The translations under genes were made by a program, and so were the position numbers. This document shows positions 1 through 6,205 of a DNA stretch of 39,726 nucleotides, piece after piece (the first letter of the stretch is position 1; each line of letters opens with the position of its first letter). This DNA is from an uncultured Alphaproteobacteria bacterium (lineage in GTDB: Bacteria; Pseudomonadota; Alphaproteobacteria; RF32; CAG-239), in assembly GCA_944392205.1 (NCBI GenBank), contig CALXVV010000023.1, positions 1 through 39,726 of the forward strand, in the 5' to 3' direction. The notes under the pieces were generated by a model. The model made no database searches, was not told the origin of the DNA, and saw only the letters and a program-made list of their open reading frames with translations.

Positions 1-216
1 GGACATCTTCCCGGAGCCGTTAATCTCCCGTTGGCCGATTTTCGAAAACATCTGTCATTTGTTCCGCGGGACAAAATGGTTGCGTTGTATTGCAACTCCG
101 GATACGGCGCTTATAATGCCTATTGCCTTTTGGCGCATCATGGCTATGATAATATTTATCTGCTGAGCGGCAGTCTGGATTTATATACGGAAATTATGGC
201 GGACAAAGAAAATTAA
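1..216 (+). CDS. Rhodanese-like domain, C-terminal fragment (5' end outside window)
   Basis: The reading frame is open from base 1 to a TAA at 214-216, so the gene starts upstream of the window. The visible 71 residues look like a rhodanese fold: GHLPGAVNLPL is the usual strand-helix opening, CNSGYGA is the active-site loop with the sulfur-accepting cysteine, and YLLSGSLDLY is the closing segment. The arrangement and the final SGS-x-D-x-Y resemble the rhodanese domain at the C-terminus of CoA-disulfide-reductase-type FAD oxidoreductases, but a free-standing rhodanese is equally possible. A single-domain sulfurtransferase would carry sulfane sulfur on that cysteine. The family call is fairly firm. 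The full-length identity cannot be decided from this fragment. Confidence 0.75.
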   Translation, partial: GHLPGAVNLPLADFRKHLSFVPRDKMVALYCNSGYGAYNAYCLLAHHGYDNIYLLSGSLDLYTEIMADKEN

Positions 217-224
217 AAAAATGC

Positions 225-253
225 TTGCAAGTTAATAAAATTTAGATTATCAA
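225..253 (+). promoter_or_regulatory. Candidate sigma70 promoter for tRNA-Glu
   Basis: TTGCAA at 225-230 and TATCAA at 248-253 are separated by 17 bases and would start transcription near 260, a few bases before the mature tRNA. Both boxes match the consensus at only four of six positions, so this is a weak call based on position. Confidence 0.3.
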
Positions 254-267
254 AGGGAGTGTTCGAA

Positions 268-343
268 GGTCCCATCGTCTAGCGGTCTAGGACATCGCCC
301 TCTCACGGCGGTAACGCGAGTTCGAGTCTCGCTGGGATCACCA
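268..343 (+). tRNA. tRNA-Glu (anticodon CTC)
   Basis: A complete cloverleaf folds by eye. The acceptor GGTCCCA (268-274) pairs with TGGGATC before the discriminator A, and the CCA is encoded at 341-343. The anticodon stem TCGCC/GGCGG closes a loop CTCTCAC with anticodon CTC at 302-304. The T arm is GCGAG-TTCGAGT-CTCGC. The sequence follows the usual bacterial tRNA-Glu pattern. It is followed at once by a hairpin terminator, and its 3' end is the source of the repeats described at 332-444, 510-555 and 1927-2034. Confidence 0.95.
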
Positions 344-444
344 ATCAAAAATGCGCTCCATTAAGAGCGCTTTTTTTTGTTGATCAAGCGAGACTACTCA
401 ATTCCGACTATAAGCGGTTGCTTCGCTTCGTTACCTTGCTCTCA
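332..444 (+). repeat. Direct repeat copy A: tRNA-Glu 3' end, terminator and flank
   Basis: This is the copy attached to the intact tRNA. Bases 337-444 equal 1927-2034 except for one mismatch (T at 437, C at 2027), an offset of 1590 bases. Bases 332-377 equal 510-555 exactly, 46 bases. The shared unit begins inside the tRNA acceptor/T-arm end and runs through its terminator. Confidence 0.9.
347..378 (+). terminator. Rho-independent terminator after tRNA-Glu
   Basis: GCGCTC (353-358) pairs with GAGCGC (365-370) around a six-base loop, followed by eight T residues (371-378). It ends the tRNA-Glu transcript. The same hairpin recurs at 531-555 and 1943-1968. Confidence 0.85.
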
Positions 445-464
445 ACCGCTAGTCTCATTGCTTG
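383..464. repeat. Imperfect palindromic element
   Basis: Two nested inverted repeats fold this stretch: GAGACTA (390-396) with TAGTCTC (450-456), and AGCGGTTG (413-420) with CAACCGCT (443-450). Outer bases CAAGC (385-389) and GCTTG (460-464) extend the pairing. The element lies directly after the tRNA terminator. Copy C at 1927-2034 carries only its left part. It could be a REP-like palindromic repeat or a folded recombination site; the sequence alone does not decide. Confidence 0.5.
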
Positions 465-470
465 GCTCAT

Positions 471-498
471 AAAAAACACCGGAGCAACGGTGTTTTTT
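471..498 (+). terminator. Rho-independent terminator hairpin
   Basis: CACCG (477-481) pairs with CGGTG (488-492) around GAGCAA. The stem is flanked by six A residues (471-476) and six T residues (493-498), so it could stop transcription in either direction. No gene precedes it apart from the tRNA, which suggests a remnant of a lost gene. Confidence 0.65.
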
Positions 499-509
499 AT
501 TTCTCAGCA

Positions 510-555
510 CTGGGATCACCAATCAAAAATGCGCTCCATTAAGAGCGCTTTTTTT
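510..555 (+). repeat. Direct repeat copy B: truncated tRNA-Glu 3' end plus terminator
   Basis: This is an exact 46-base copy of 332-377. It begins with the last 12 bases of the tRNA (CTGGGATCACCA) and ends with the terminator hairpin and seven T residues. No tRNA body precedes it, so it is a displaced 3' end of the kind left by site-specific integration or a partial duplication. Confidence 0.9.
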
Positions 556-684
556 CATTTCCAGGGCTTTCAGCAAGTTCGGATGTTTTATTTTCCAAAA
601 TAGTCATTTTTTCAATTTGTCCGAACTTTTTTTAACCAGTTTATTTGTAATTTTGACAGCAAAATAAGATTGAGTAATGATTCG

Positions 685-713
685 TTGAAAATAAAAAAAT
701 TTCATGATATACT
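685..713 (+). promoter_or_regulatory. Sigma70-type promoter of the repeat-protein gene
   Basis: TTGAAA (685-690) and TATACT (708-713) are spaced by 17 bases, and each matches the consensus at five of six positions. The start of transcription would fall near 720, about 29 bases before the ATG at 749, with GGAGG at 739-743 in between. Confidence 0.65.
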
Positions 714-748
714 TTGTTTATGGAGAATGATTTGTGTCGGAGGTAGCA

Positions 749-1906
749 ATGAGAAGCAAGATTGAACGTTTTAGTGACGATCAAGGATATCTTCATGAGG
801 CAGAATTTGATGTAGATGGAAGCCCTGTATCTGATAAGAGATTTGATAAGGATGGAAACCTTGTTAGTGAAGGTATTTATAAAAATGGAGACTTCATCGG
901 GCATAAAGAATATATGATGCATGAAGGATATCGTCATGAAGTAGAATATGATGTGCGGGACAGACTTGTTGCGGATAGAAAATATGATGATAAAGGAACG
1001 TTAGTTGGCGAAGATATTTATAAATATGGAGTTCGTGTTGTCCATAAAGAATATATAATGCATGAAGGATATCGTCATGAAACCAACTATGATTCGCAGA
1101 ACAGACTTCTTTCTGATAGAAAATATGATGATAAAGGAAATCTTGTTGGTGAAGGTATTTATAAAAATGAAGTTTATGTTGGCCATAGAGAATATGTGAT
1201 GCATGAAGGATATCGCCATGAAATAGAGTATGATGCACATGACAAACGTATTGCTGATAGGAAATACGATGATAAAGGAAATCTTGTTGGTGAAGGCATT
1301 TATAAAAACGGAGATTTCATCGGGCGTAGAGAATATGTGATGCATAAAGGATATCGTCATGAAATAGAATATGATACACACGACAAACGTGTTGCTGATA
1401 GGAAATACGATGATAAAGGAAATCTTGTTGGTGAAGGCTTTTATAAAAATGGAGACTTTATCGGGCGGAGAGAATATGTGATGCATAAAGGATATCGTCA
1501 TGAAATAGAATATGATGCGCATGACAGACCTGTTGCTGATAGGAAATATAGTGGCGACACTCTGTGTGGCGAAGGTATTTATAAAAATGGAGTTTATGTT
1601 GGCCGTAAATCTCATTTGACGAGTGAAGGATACCACTATGAAATAGAATATGATGCACAGGACAGATATGTTGCTGACAGAAAATATGATGATAAAGGAA
1701 ATCTTGTTGTTGAAGCTATTTATGAAAATGGAGTTTATGTTGGCCGTAAAGAATATAAGATGCATGAAGGATATCGTCATGAAGTAGAATATGATGTCTT
1801 TCACAGACCTGTTGCTGATAGAAAATATGATGGTAAAGGAACGTTAGTTGAAGAAAAGAAAAAGACGATTCCTCTCCCTGTTTTAAATAGGTATTTAGAA
1901 CGATAA
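749..1906 (+). CDS. MORN-like repeat protein, eight 46-residue repeats
   Basis: The 385-residue product starts at the ATG at 749, which has GGAGG (739-743) five bases upstream; an in-frame GTG at 734 is less likely. Almost the whole protein is about eight tandem units of 46 residues (138 bases). Each carries a GYRHEIEYD strand, an ADRKYDDKGNLVGEG strand and an IYKNGDFIG turn. The tyrosine/glycine pattern and the YKNG core resemble MORN_2 / YwqK-type repeats. That family's database label as an antitoxin says little about function. There is no signal peptide, membrane segment or catalytic motif. The units are nearly identical in DNA sequence, which points to recent expansion. The gene lies between two direct repeats of the tRNA-Glu 3' end, so it is probably accessory. 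Its function is unknown; a binding scaffold is the simplest reading. Confidence 0.7.
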   Translation: MRSKIERFSDDQGYLHEAEFDVDGSPVSDKRFDKDGNLVSEGIYKNGDFIGHKEYMMHEGYRHEVEYDVRDRLVADRKYDDKGTLVGEDIYKYGVRVVHKEYIMHEGYRHETNYDSQNRLLSDRKYDDKGNLVGEGIYKNEVYVGHREYVMHEGYRHEIEYDAHDKRIADRKYDDKGNLVGEGIYKNGDFIGRREYVMHKGYRHEIEYDTHDKRVADRKYDDKGNLVGEGFYKNGDFIGRREYVMHKGYRHEIEYDAHDRPVADRKYSGDTLCGEGIYKNGVYVGRKSHLTSEGYHYEIEYDAQDRYVADRKYDDKGNLVVEAIYENGVYVGRKEYKMHEGYRHEVEYDVFHRPVADRKYDGKGTLVEEKKKTIPLPVLNRYLER

Positions 1907-1926
1907 AATAAGCTTAACTCGTTAGC

Positions 1927-2034
1927 ATCACCAATCAAAAATGCGCTCCATTAAGAGCGCTTTTTTTTGTTGATCAAGCGAGACTACTCAATTCCGACTA
2001 TAAGCGGTTGCTTCGCTTCGTTACCTCGCTCTCA
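1927..2034 (+). repeat. Direct repeat copy C: tRNA-Glu 3' tip, terminator and left part of the palindrome
   Basis: These 108 bases match 337-444 with a single difference. Only the last seven bases of the tRNA (ATCACCA) are included. The copy stops before the right arm of the palindromic element seen at 383-464. The terminator hairpin (1943-1968) would also end the repeat-protein transcript. Confidence 0.9.
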
Positions 2035-2057
2035 CTCAAAAAGATAAATTTTTTTTC

Positions 2058-2087
2058 TTGATTTTATTTGCATTTACTGGTTATATC
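2058..2087 (+). promoter_or_regulatory. Candidate promoter of the fluoride riboswitch / crcB unit
   Basis: TTGATT (2058-2063) and TATATC (2082-2087) are 18 bases apart and place the transcription start at about 2094, just where the riboswitch aptamer begins. Each box matches at four of six positions. Confidence 0.4.
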
Positions 2088-2091
2088 CTCC

Positions 2092-2190
2092 CAAGAGGGA
2101 ATGATGTTCTCCCCGGTTCTGATTGGACCAAACCGCCCTTGGGGCTGATGACTTCTGCCATTTTTGATAATGGGAGAAGTTTTTTATTTT
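2092..2190 (+). promoter_or_regulatory. Fluoride (crcB-motif) riboswitch with terminator platform
   Basis: The leader of crcB carries the conserved core of the fluoride aptamer: GGGAATGATGTTCTCCC (2097-2113), AACCGCC (2131-2137) and GCTGATGACTTCTGCC (2144-2159), with a variable side hairpin between the first two parts (2115-2129). The last aptamer segment is shared with a terminator stem, bases 2151-2161 against 2170-2180 with one mismatch, followed by a T-rich run (2180-2190). In the known mechanism, fluoride binding stabilises the aptamer and prevents the terminator from forming, so crcB is expressed when fluoride is present. The motif and its target gene agree. Confidence 0.9.
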
Positions 2191-2213
2191 TAAATAAAAG
2201 GAGTTTTTGGGTT

Positions 2214-2588
2214 ATGAATTATTTGTTTGTTGCTTTTGGCGGAATGCTTGGAGCTGTTGCCAGATATTTTTGTGTTTCCGTTTTGGCCGACAAAAGCACT
2301 TCTTTTCCTTTTTCTACTTTTGTTGTCAATATTTTGGGATGTTTCTTAATCGGCGGATTGAGCGAGTTTTTTGCCATTAAGGCACACTTACCCCAAGAGG
2401 CCAGAATCTTTTTGATTACCGGATTTTTGGGGGCTTTTACCACGTTTTCAACTTTTGGATTGGACGCGGTGGGGCTCATCAACAAATTTGCCTTTTTGCA
2501 TATGCTGGTTTATGTATCTTCTTCCGTCATTTTGGGAATTTGCAGCATTTATGCCGCCGGATTTGTCGTTAGGCGCTTATTTTTATAG
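2214..2588 (+). CDS. crcB: Fluoride exporter CrcB (Fluc channel)
   Basis: The 124-residue protein has the usual Fluc length and four hydrophobic helices. Recognisable motifs are GGMLGAVARYF near the N-terminus, the FPFSTFVVNILGCFLIG helix with the conserved asparagine, and GFLGAFTTFSTF, which contains the central TFST break that binds sodium and the pore phenylalanines. It would form a dual-topology dimer in the inner membrane and let fluoride leave the cell. The ATG at 2214 follows AAAGGAG (2197-2203). A longer frame back to 2058 runs through the riboswitch and is not translated in my reading. The gene stands alone behind its own fluoride riboswitch. Confidence 0.95.
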   Translation: MNYLFVAFGGMLGAVARYFCVSVLADKSTSFPFSTFVVNILGCFLIGGLSEFFAIKAHLPQEARIFLITGFLGAFTTFSTFGLDAVGLINKFAFLHMLVYVSSSVILGICSIYAAGFVVRRLFL

Positions 2589-2624
2589 CAAAAAAAAATC
2601 TTAACCATGTCTATTATGGTTAAG
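2589..2624 (-). terminator. Terminator of the minus-strand two-gene operon
   Basis: CTTAACCAT (2600-2608) and ATGGTTAAG (2616-2624) form a perfect nine-pair stem. On the minus strand it is followed by a run of T (the A run at 2590-2598). It ends transcription of the genes at 2650-3464. The hairpin may also slow readthrough from crcB, but there is no T run on that side. Confidence 0.75.
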
Positions 2625-2649
2625 CTCTCAAGTAATTGTCTTTTATGAC

Positions 2650-3000
2650 TTATTTTTTGAGGGCGACTTCTTCCCAGCTCTTGAGCCCTATTTTGCTCCA
2701 GTCTACCGGTATCTTGTCTACCATTTTCATGTTGGCTATGTAACAGTCCTTGATATTTTCCAAAATGGTTTCAACCACCACAACTGCCGGTGCTTTGCGT
2801 AATTTATCTCTAACCTGCGGATTAATGTAGTCCAAGATAATTCGCTCTTCCGGTCTGCGCATAAAAATTGCGTGATCACAGCCGTCATAAACAATCTGAG
2901 GATTTGATGGAGTGGCAGCCTTGGCGGAGATATAAATATATAGCTCTCCTTCTGCGCCTTCAGCTATTACAAAGTCATTTTCTGTTGTGTATCCTGACAT
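2650..3000 (-). CDS. Hypothetical protein, 116 residues
   Basis: I do not recognise this protein. It is acidic-to-neutral and soluble-looking, with no signal peptide. The central part (about residues 35-60) reads as beta strands followed by a predicted helix with RRPEERIILDY, and the C-terminus is lysine-rich. Its ATG overlaps the stop codon of the upstream gene by one base (TAATG at 2998-3002), so the two are translationally coupled and probably work together. The operon has its own promoter at 3500-3528 and its own terminator at 2589-2624. It lies beside the tRNA-Glu/riboswitch region rather than in a conserved housekeeping block. Confidence 0.6.
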   Translation of the reverse strand: MSGYTTENDFVIAEGAEGELYIYISAKAATPSNPQIVYDGCDHAIFMRRPEERIILDYINPQVRDKLRKAPAVVVVETILENIKDCYIANMKMVDKIPVDWSKIGLKSWEEVALKK

Positions 3001-3464
3001 TAGCGCCCCTTTCCCAAAGCCAAATACATTTTTCCCAAAAGGGCTCCTGTCTTGGCAGAGAAACTATTTTTATCTTTTCCATCCATCATTTTAAGAGCAA
3101 GTTCACCAATGCCTTTATGTATGTTTCTAGCTGCTGGTTTGACAAATTTTTTAATAGCGGGGTTGGAAACTTTGGCCGCCGCGTGAACAAAACCTCTTGC
3201 CAATCTGGTGTTTGCCGCGTGATAAACACTTTTGGCTGTACAATAGGCTGCGTATCCCATTACGGGTACTGTCATCAAAAATAATGAACCATCTGCTCCC
3301 GTACGGTCTATCAATGCTAAAGATACCGCTGCTGCTCCTGCAGAAAAAGCGGCCTTTCCGAGTGCTTTCACAGCCTTGTATGCTTCCGTATCTGTCAGCT
3401 TTTTAACTACTTTGCTTTTTTCTTTGCCTTGGTTTGCGCCGCAACCATATAGTTTTTCTGCCAT
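3000..3464 (-). CDS. Hypothetical protein with two hydrophobic segments, 154 residues
   Basis: The ATG at 3462-3464 has GGAG eight bases upstream. I see no known family. The N-terminal 30 residues are charged and lysine-rich. Residues about 38-52 and 61-77 are hydrophobic enough for two short membrane helices, with a charged turn (DRTGADG) between them. The remaining half is basic, rich in lysine, alanine and asparagine, and ends GKMYLALGKGR. A small inner-membrane protein with a basic cytoplasmic tail is the most natural reading. It is the first gene of a two-gene operon and overlaps the second gene by one base. Its function is unknown. Confidence 0.6.
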   Translation of the reverse strand: MAEKLYGCGANQGKEKSKVVKKLTDTEAYKAVKALGKAAFSAGAAAVSLALIDRTGADGSLFLMTVPVMGYAAYCTAKSVYHAANTRLARGFVHAAAKVSNPAIKKFVKPAARNIHKGIGELALKMMDGKDKNSFSAKTGALLGKMYLALGKGR

Positions 3465-3499
3465 CGTTTGAGCTCCGTTTATTGTCTTTTGTTATTTTT

Positions 3500-3528
3500 A
3501 CAATAGCACTTTGGACAAAATTTGTCAA
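3500..3528 (-). promoter_or_regulatory. Sigma70 promoter for the hypothetical two-gene operon
   Basis: Read on the minus strand, a perfect TTGACA (3528-3523) is followed after 17 bases by TATTGT (3505-3500). The transcript would start near 3493, about 29 bases ahead of the ATG at 3464. This is one of the better promoter matches in the window. Confidence 0.7.
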
Positions 3529-3601
3529 TACAAAAGCAATCTCTGCTTTCTGATTTTATGTTATTTTACCGATAAATGTTTAAGGAACACTTAACCAACA
3601 A

Positions 3602-3629
3602 AAAAGCCGCTTCTTGCAAAGCGGCTTTT
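3602..3629 (-). terminator. Terminator after sodB
   Basis: An 11-pair stem (3602-3612 with 3619-3629) around a six-base loop contains the GCCGC/GCGGC core and gives a T run on the minus strand. It lies 15 bases beyond the sodB stop and would end the fliI-fliJ-sodB transcript. Confidence 0.85.
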
Positions 3630-3644
3630 GCTGATATCTTCTCC

Positions 3645-4223
3645 TTACTTAACCTCAGGCCAATTTACAAGTTTGTCCAAAAAGGCCTCAACAAAGTCGG
3701 CTCGGCGATTCTGATAATCCAAGTAGTAAGCATGCTCCCATACATCTATGGCTATCAGCGGTTTTAAGCCCTTGGCCACCGGCGTATCGGCGTTGGAGGT
3801 CTTGAGTATTTTGACCTTGCCGTCTTCTATGACGACCCAAGCCCAGCCGCTGCCAAATTGTGTCACGGCCGCGTTCTTTAACTCTTGCTTGAAGTTCTCA
3901 TAGCTTCCGTATTGCTCAATAATCATTTCCAGCAACTTGCCCTTGGGAGCGCCACCGCCGTTCGGCCTCATCGACATCCAAAACATCTGGTGGTTCAAAG
4001 CCTGGCCGGCATTGTTGAATATCGCCTGCTTATCTGCTTTGCCGTAGGTGGCTTGAATAATCTCTTCCAAGCTCATATTCTCATATTCTGTTCCAGCAAC
4101 AAGTTTGTTTAGGGTATCTACATAGTTCTTATAGTGCTTGCCGTAGTGATACTCAAAAGTTTGCTCCGTCATATACGGGGCAAGGGCATCTGCCGGATAT
4201 GGCAATAGTAACATTTCAAACAT
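3645..4223 (-). CDS. sodB: Iron-type superoxide dismutase
   Basis: The 192-residue protein is a full-length Fe/Mn superoxide dismutase, which converts superoxide to oxygen and hydrogen peroxide in the cytoplasm. The four metal ligands are visible: H26 in YHYGKH, H78 in NHQMFW, D160 and H164 in DVWEHAYYLDYQNRR. The active-site glutamine sits before the second histidine (AGQALNH), and TSNADTP replaces the TANQD of Mn enzymes, so iron is the likelier metal. The ATG at 4223 follows AAGGAGG. The gene is 15 bases behind fliJ and may be read through from the flagellar genes, although an internal promoter cannot be excluded. A strong terminator follows. Confidence 0.95.
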   Translation of the reverse strand: MFEMLLLPYPADALAPYMTEQTFEYHYGKHYKNYVDTLNKLVAGTEYENMSLEEIIQATYGKADKQAIFNNAGQALNHQMFWMSMRPNGGGAPKGKLLEMIIEQYGSYENFKQELKNAAVTQFGSGWAWVVIEDGKVKILKTSNADTPVAKGLKPLIAIDVWEHAYYLDYQNRRADFVEAFLDKLVNWPEVK

Positions 4224-4238
4224 TAGTTTTTCCTCCTT

Positions 4239-4664
4239 TTAAGTGTTATCTCCATGTTGTTTGATATAGGCATTGGTTCCGTTTTCATCAAGCATCTTTT
4301 GTTCTTTTTGTTCATTTTCATAGCGCTCAACCGCCTCGCGGTGCTCATCTACGATCTCAAAGGTCTTTTGCTCCTTAAACATCTCCGATATCTTGTCGCG
4401 AATCGCCTCTATCTCTGCCTTCACGCGGTGCAAGTGTTCCTCCTCTCCGCGCCTTATCTTCAAATATCTCTTGGTAAACAAGCCAAAATCTCCAACGCCT
4501 GGATTCTGCGCGGCAAACCGTTTTTCCTCCTCATACTTGGCGTCTAGTTGTTTGATATTCTCTATGACTTGAGCTTCCTCATCCATTTTCTCGGAGAGTT
4601 TTTTACGTTGCTCATCTATGTTAAACTTTTGGATTCGGCTCAGTATTTTTAGTGATTTACCCAT
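4239..4664 (-). CDS. fliJ: FliJ-like flagellar export protein
   Basis: The 141-residue product is almost entirely charged heptad-like helix, rich in glutamate, lysine and arginine, with no signal peptide. This is the appearance of FliJ, a coiled-coil protein that sits in the centre of the FliI ATPase ring and links it to the export gate FlhA. Sequence conservation in FliJ is poor, so the call rests on size, coiled-coil character and the position five bases after fliI. The N-terminal SLKILSRIQKFNIDEQRKKL resembles the usual FliJ opening. Confidence 0.75.
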   Translation of the reverse strand: MGKSLKILSRIQKFNIDEQRKKLSEKMDEEAQVIENIKQLDAKYEEEKRFAAQNPGVGDFGLFTKRYLKIRRGEEEHLHRVKAEIEAIRDKISEMFKEQKTFEIVDEHREAVERYENEQKEQKMLDENGTNAYIKQHGDNT

Positions 4665-4669
4665 CTAAC

Positions 4670-6010
4670 TCAGACTTCCATTGTATAAGGAATGGCCAAA
4701 ATATTCCCCAAAAGCTCGTAGCACTCTGCCAAGGAGAAACGCTCTTGCTTGCCCTGGGATAAAAACGCCTCCAGCTTGGGGTAATAAAAAATTGCCTCAT
4801 CCACTTCTTTATTAGACCCCTTCTTATAGGCGCCTAAACGGATCAGCTCTGCCATGTCCTCATACGAGGCGATATATTTTCTGGCTTTGGCCACCAGTGC
4901 ATATTCCTCTTTGGTGTCACAATCCGGCATGGTTCTTGATATCGAACGCAAAATGTTTATGGCCGGGTAGCGGTTTCTCTCGGCAATGGCCCTGTCCAGC
5001 ACAATGTGGCCGTCCAAAATTGAACGCACGGCATCTGCCACCGGCTCATTGTGGTCATCACCATCAACCAAAACCGTAAACAACCCCGTAATCGTGCCGT
5101 TGCCGGAACCGGGCCCCGCTCTCTCCAGCAATCTTGGCAATTCTGAAAAGACGCTCGGCGTATAACCCTTGGAGGCCGGGGGTTCACCGATTGAAAGGGC
5201 AATTTCTCTTTGTGCCATCGCAAAACGGGTGATTGAATCCATCATGCATAACACGTCTTTATTTTCATCTCTGAAATATTCGGCTATTGCCATGGTTACA
5301 TAAGCGGCTTGACGGCGCAAAAGCGGGCTTTCATCCGAGGTGGCCAGCACCAAAACAGATTTTTCCAACCCCTCGGCGCCCAAAACATCTTCCACAAACT
5401 CTTTGGCCTCTCTGCCGCGCTCGCCAATCAGCCCTATCACCGAAATATCAGAGTTGGTGTTCCGCGCCATCATAGACATCAGAGTTGACTTTCCGACTCC
5501 GGAACCGGCAAAAATACCCATACGTTGCCCTTTGCAAACAGTCAGAAAAGTATTAACCGCCTTGACGCCTAAATCTACCTTGCCTTTTACCCTATCTCTG
5601 AACTGGGCCGGCGGCGGCGATGACTTGATGAAATAGGGCTTATCCCCTTTTATCAGCGGACCTTTGCCATCTATGGCCTCGCCAAAAGCATTGACTATGC
5701 GCCCAAGCCAGGATGGGTGCGGATATATAACCGGGTGAGCATCATCAACCTCTACTCTGCAGCCCAGCCCTATTCCCTCTAGCGAGCCATAAGGCATTAG
5801 CAGCAGCTTATCTTCCTTGAAGCTCACGACCTCGCAGGCGACTCTTTTATCATTATTGTTAATGACGCTGCAGCGATCTCCTATTGATAACTTGGCCGGA
5901 ATGCCGCTTACCTCAATAAACAAGCCCTGAACGCCCGTTACTTTGCCGTAATAAGCCGCGGTATCTAGTTTTCTTATCTCTTGTATGATATTGTCTGTTA
6001 ATTCCGACAC
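4670..6010 (-). CDS. fliI: Flagellar export ATPase FliI
   Basis: The 446-residue protein is the ATPase of the flagellar type III export apparatus, related to F1 beta subunits. Residues 1-95 form the beta-barrel N-domain. The Walker A motif GSGVGKST is at 169-176, GLIGERGREAKEFV follows at about 193-206, and the Walker B aspartate is D258 in LCMMDS. The segment GEPPASKGYTPSVFSELPRLLERAG is typical of FliI. Translation probably starts at the GTG at 6008-6010, preceded by a purine-rich GGGGAT. No other flagellar structural gene is in the window, so the rest of the regulon lies elsewhere. It is divergent from ctrA. Confidence 0.95.
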   Translation of the reverse strand: MSELTDNIIQEIRKLDTAAYYGKVTGVQGLFIEVSGIPAKLSIGDRCSVINNNDKRVACEVVSFKEDKLLLMPYGSLEGIGLGCRVEVDDAHPVIYPHPSWLGRIVNAFGEAIDGKGPLIKGDKPYFIKSSPPPAQFRDRVKGKVDLGVKAVNTFLTVCKGQRMGIFAGSGVGKSTLMSMMARNTNSDISVIGLIGERGREAKEFVEDVLGAEGLEKSVLVLATSDESPLLRRQAAYVTMAIAEYFRDENKDVLCMMDSITRFAMAQREIALSIGEPPASKGYTPSVFSELPRLLERAGPGSGNGTITGLFTVLVDGDDHNEPVADAVRSILDGHIVLDRAIAERNRYPAINILRSISRTMPDCDTKEEYALVAKARKYIASYEDMAELIRLGAYKKGSNKEVDEAIFYYPKLEAFLSQGKQERFSLAECYELLGNILAIPYTMEV

Positions 6011-6101
6011 TTTTATCCCCTTTTGTCCCTTTATCCTCTCTAATATAAAGTCTTTATCTCACAGTTTTAAGCCATTTTTATTTTTATCAACACTTATCTT
6101 G

Positions 6102-6137
6102 TTAATAATTATTAACAGCCCCGTCAAAAAAGTTAAC
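6102..6137. promoter_or_regulatory. Candidate CtrA boxes between fliI and ctrA
   Basis: TTAA at 6102-6105 and 6112-6115 lie in the palindrome GTTAATAATTATTAAC, and TTAAC recurs at 6133-6137 and 6187-6191. The textbook CtrA site is TTAA-N7-TTAA; here the spacing of the first pair is six, so it is not a perfect site. The position, in the divergent promoter region of ctrA and a flagellar operon, fits autoregulation and control of fliIJ. Confidence 0.4.
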
Positions 6138-6205
6138 AAATCAAAAAATACGCAGTATGATGAACGCATAAATCAAAAATAAATTGTTAACGGGGGAAGC
6201 TTGAT

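Noticed and set aside
418..603. Small plus-strand frame behind the tRNA
   Set aside because: It runs through two terminators and the repeated tRNA end, has a weak start codon and no ribosome site.
894..1804. Long open frames on the minus strand across the repeat gene, with repeated aromatic and histidine-rich peptides
   Set aside because: They arise because the plus-strand repeat of 138 bases is a multiple of three and lacks stops in other frames. No ribosome site or promoter supports them, and the plus-strand gene has both.
749..1906. Possible CRISPR-like array of repeats
   Set aside because: The repeats are 138 bases, head to tail without unique spacers, and in frame within one coding sequence.
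2058..2213. N-terminal extension of CrcB by 52 residues
   Set aside because: The extension is read through the fluoride riboswitch and its terminator; CrcB of normal length starts at 2214 with a good ribosome site.
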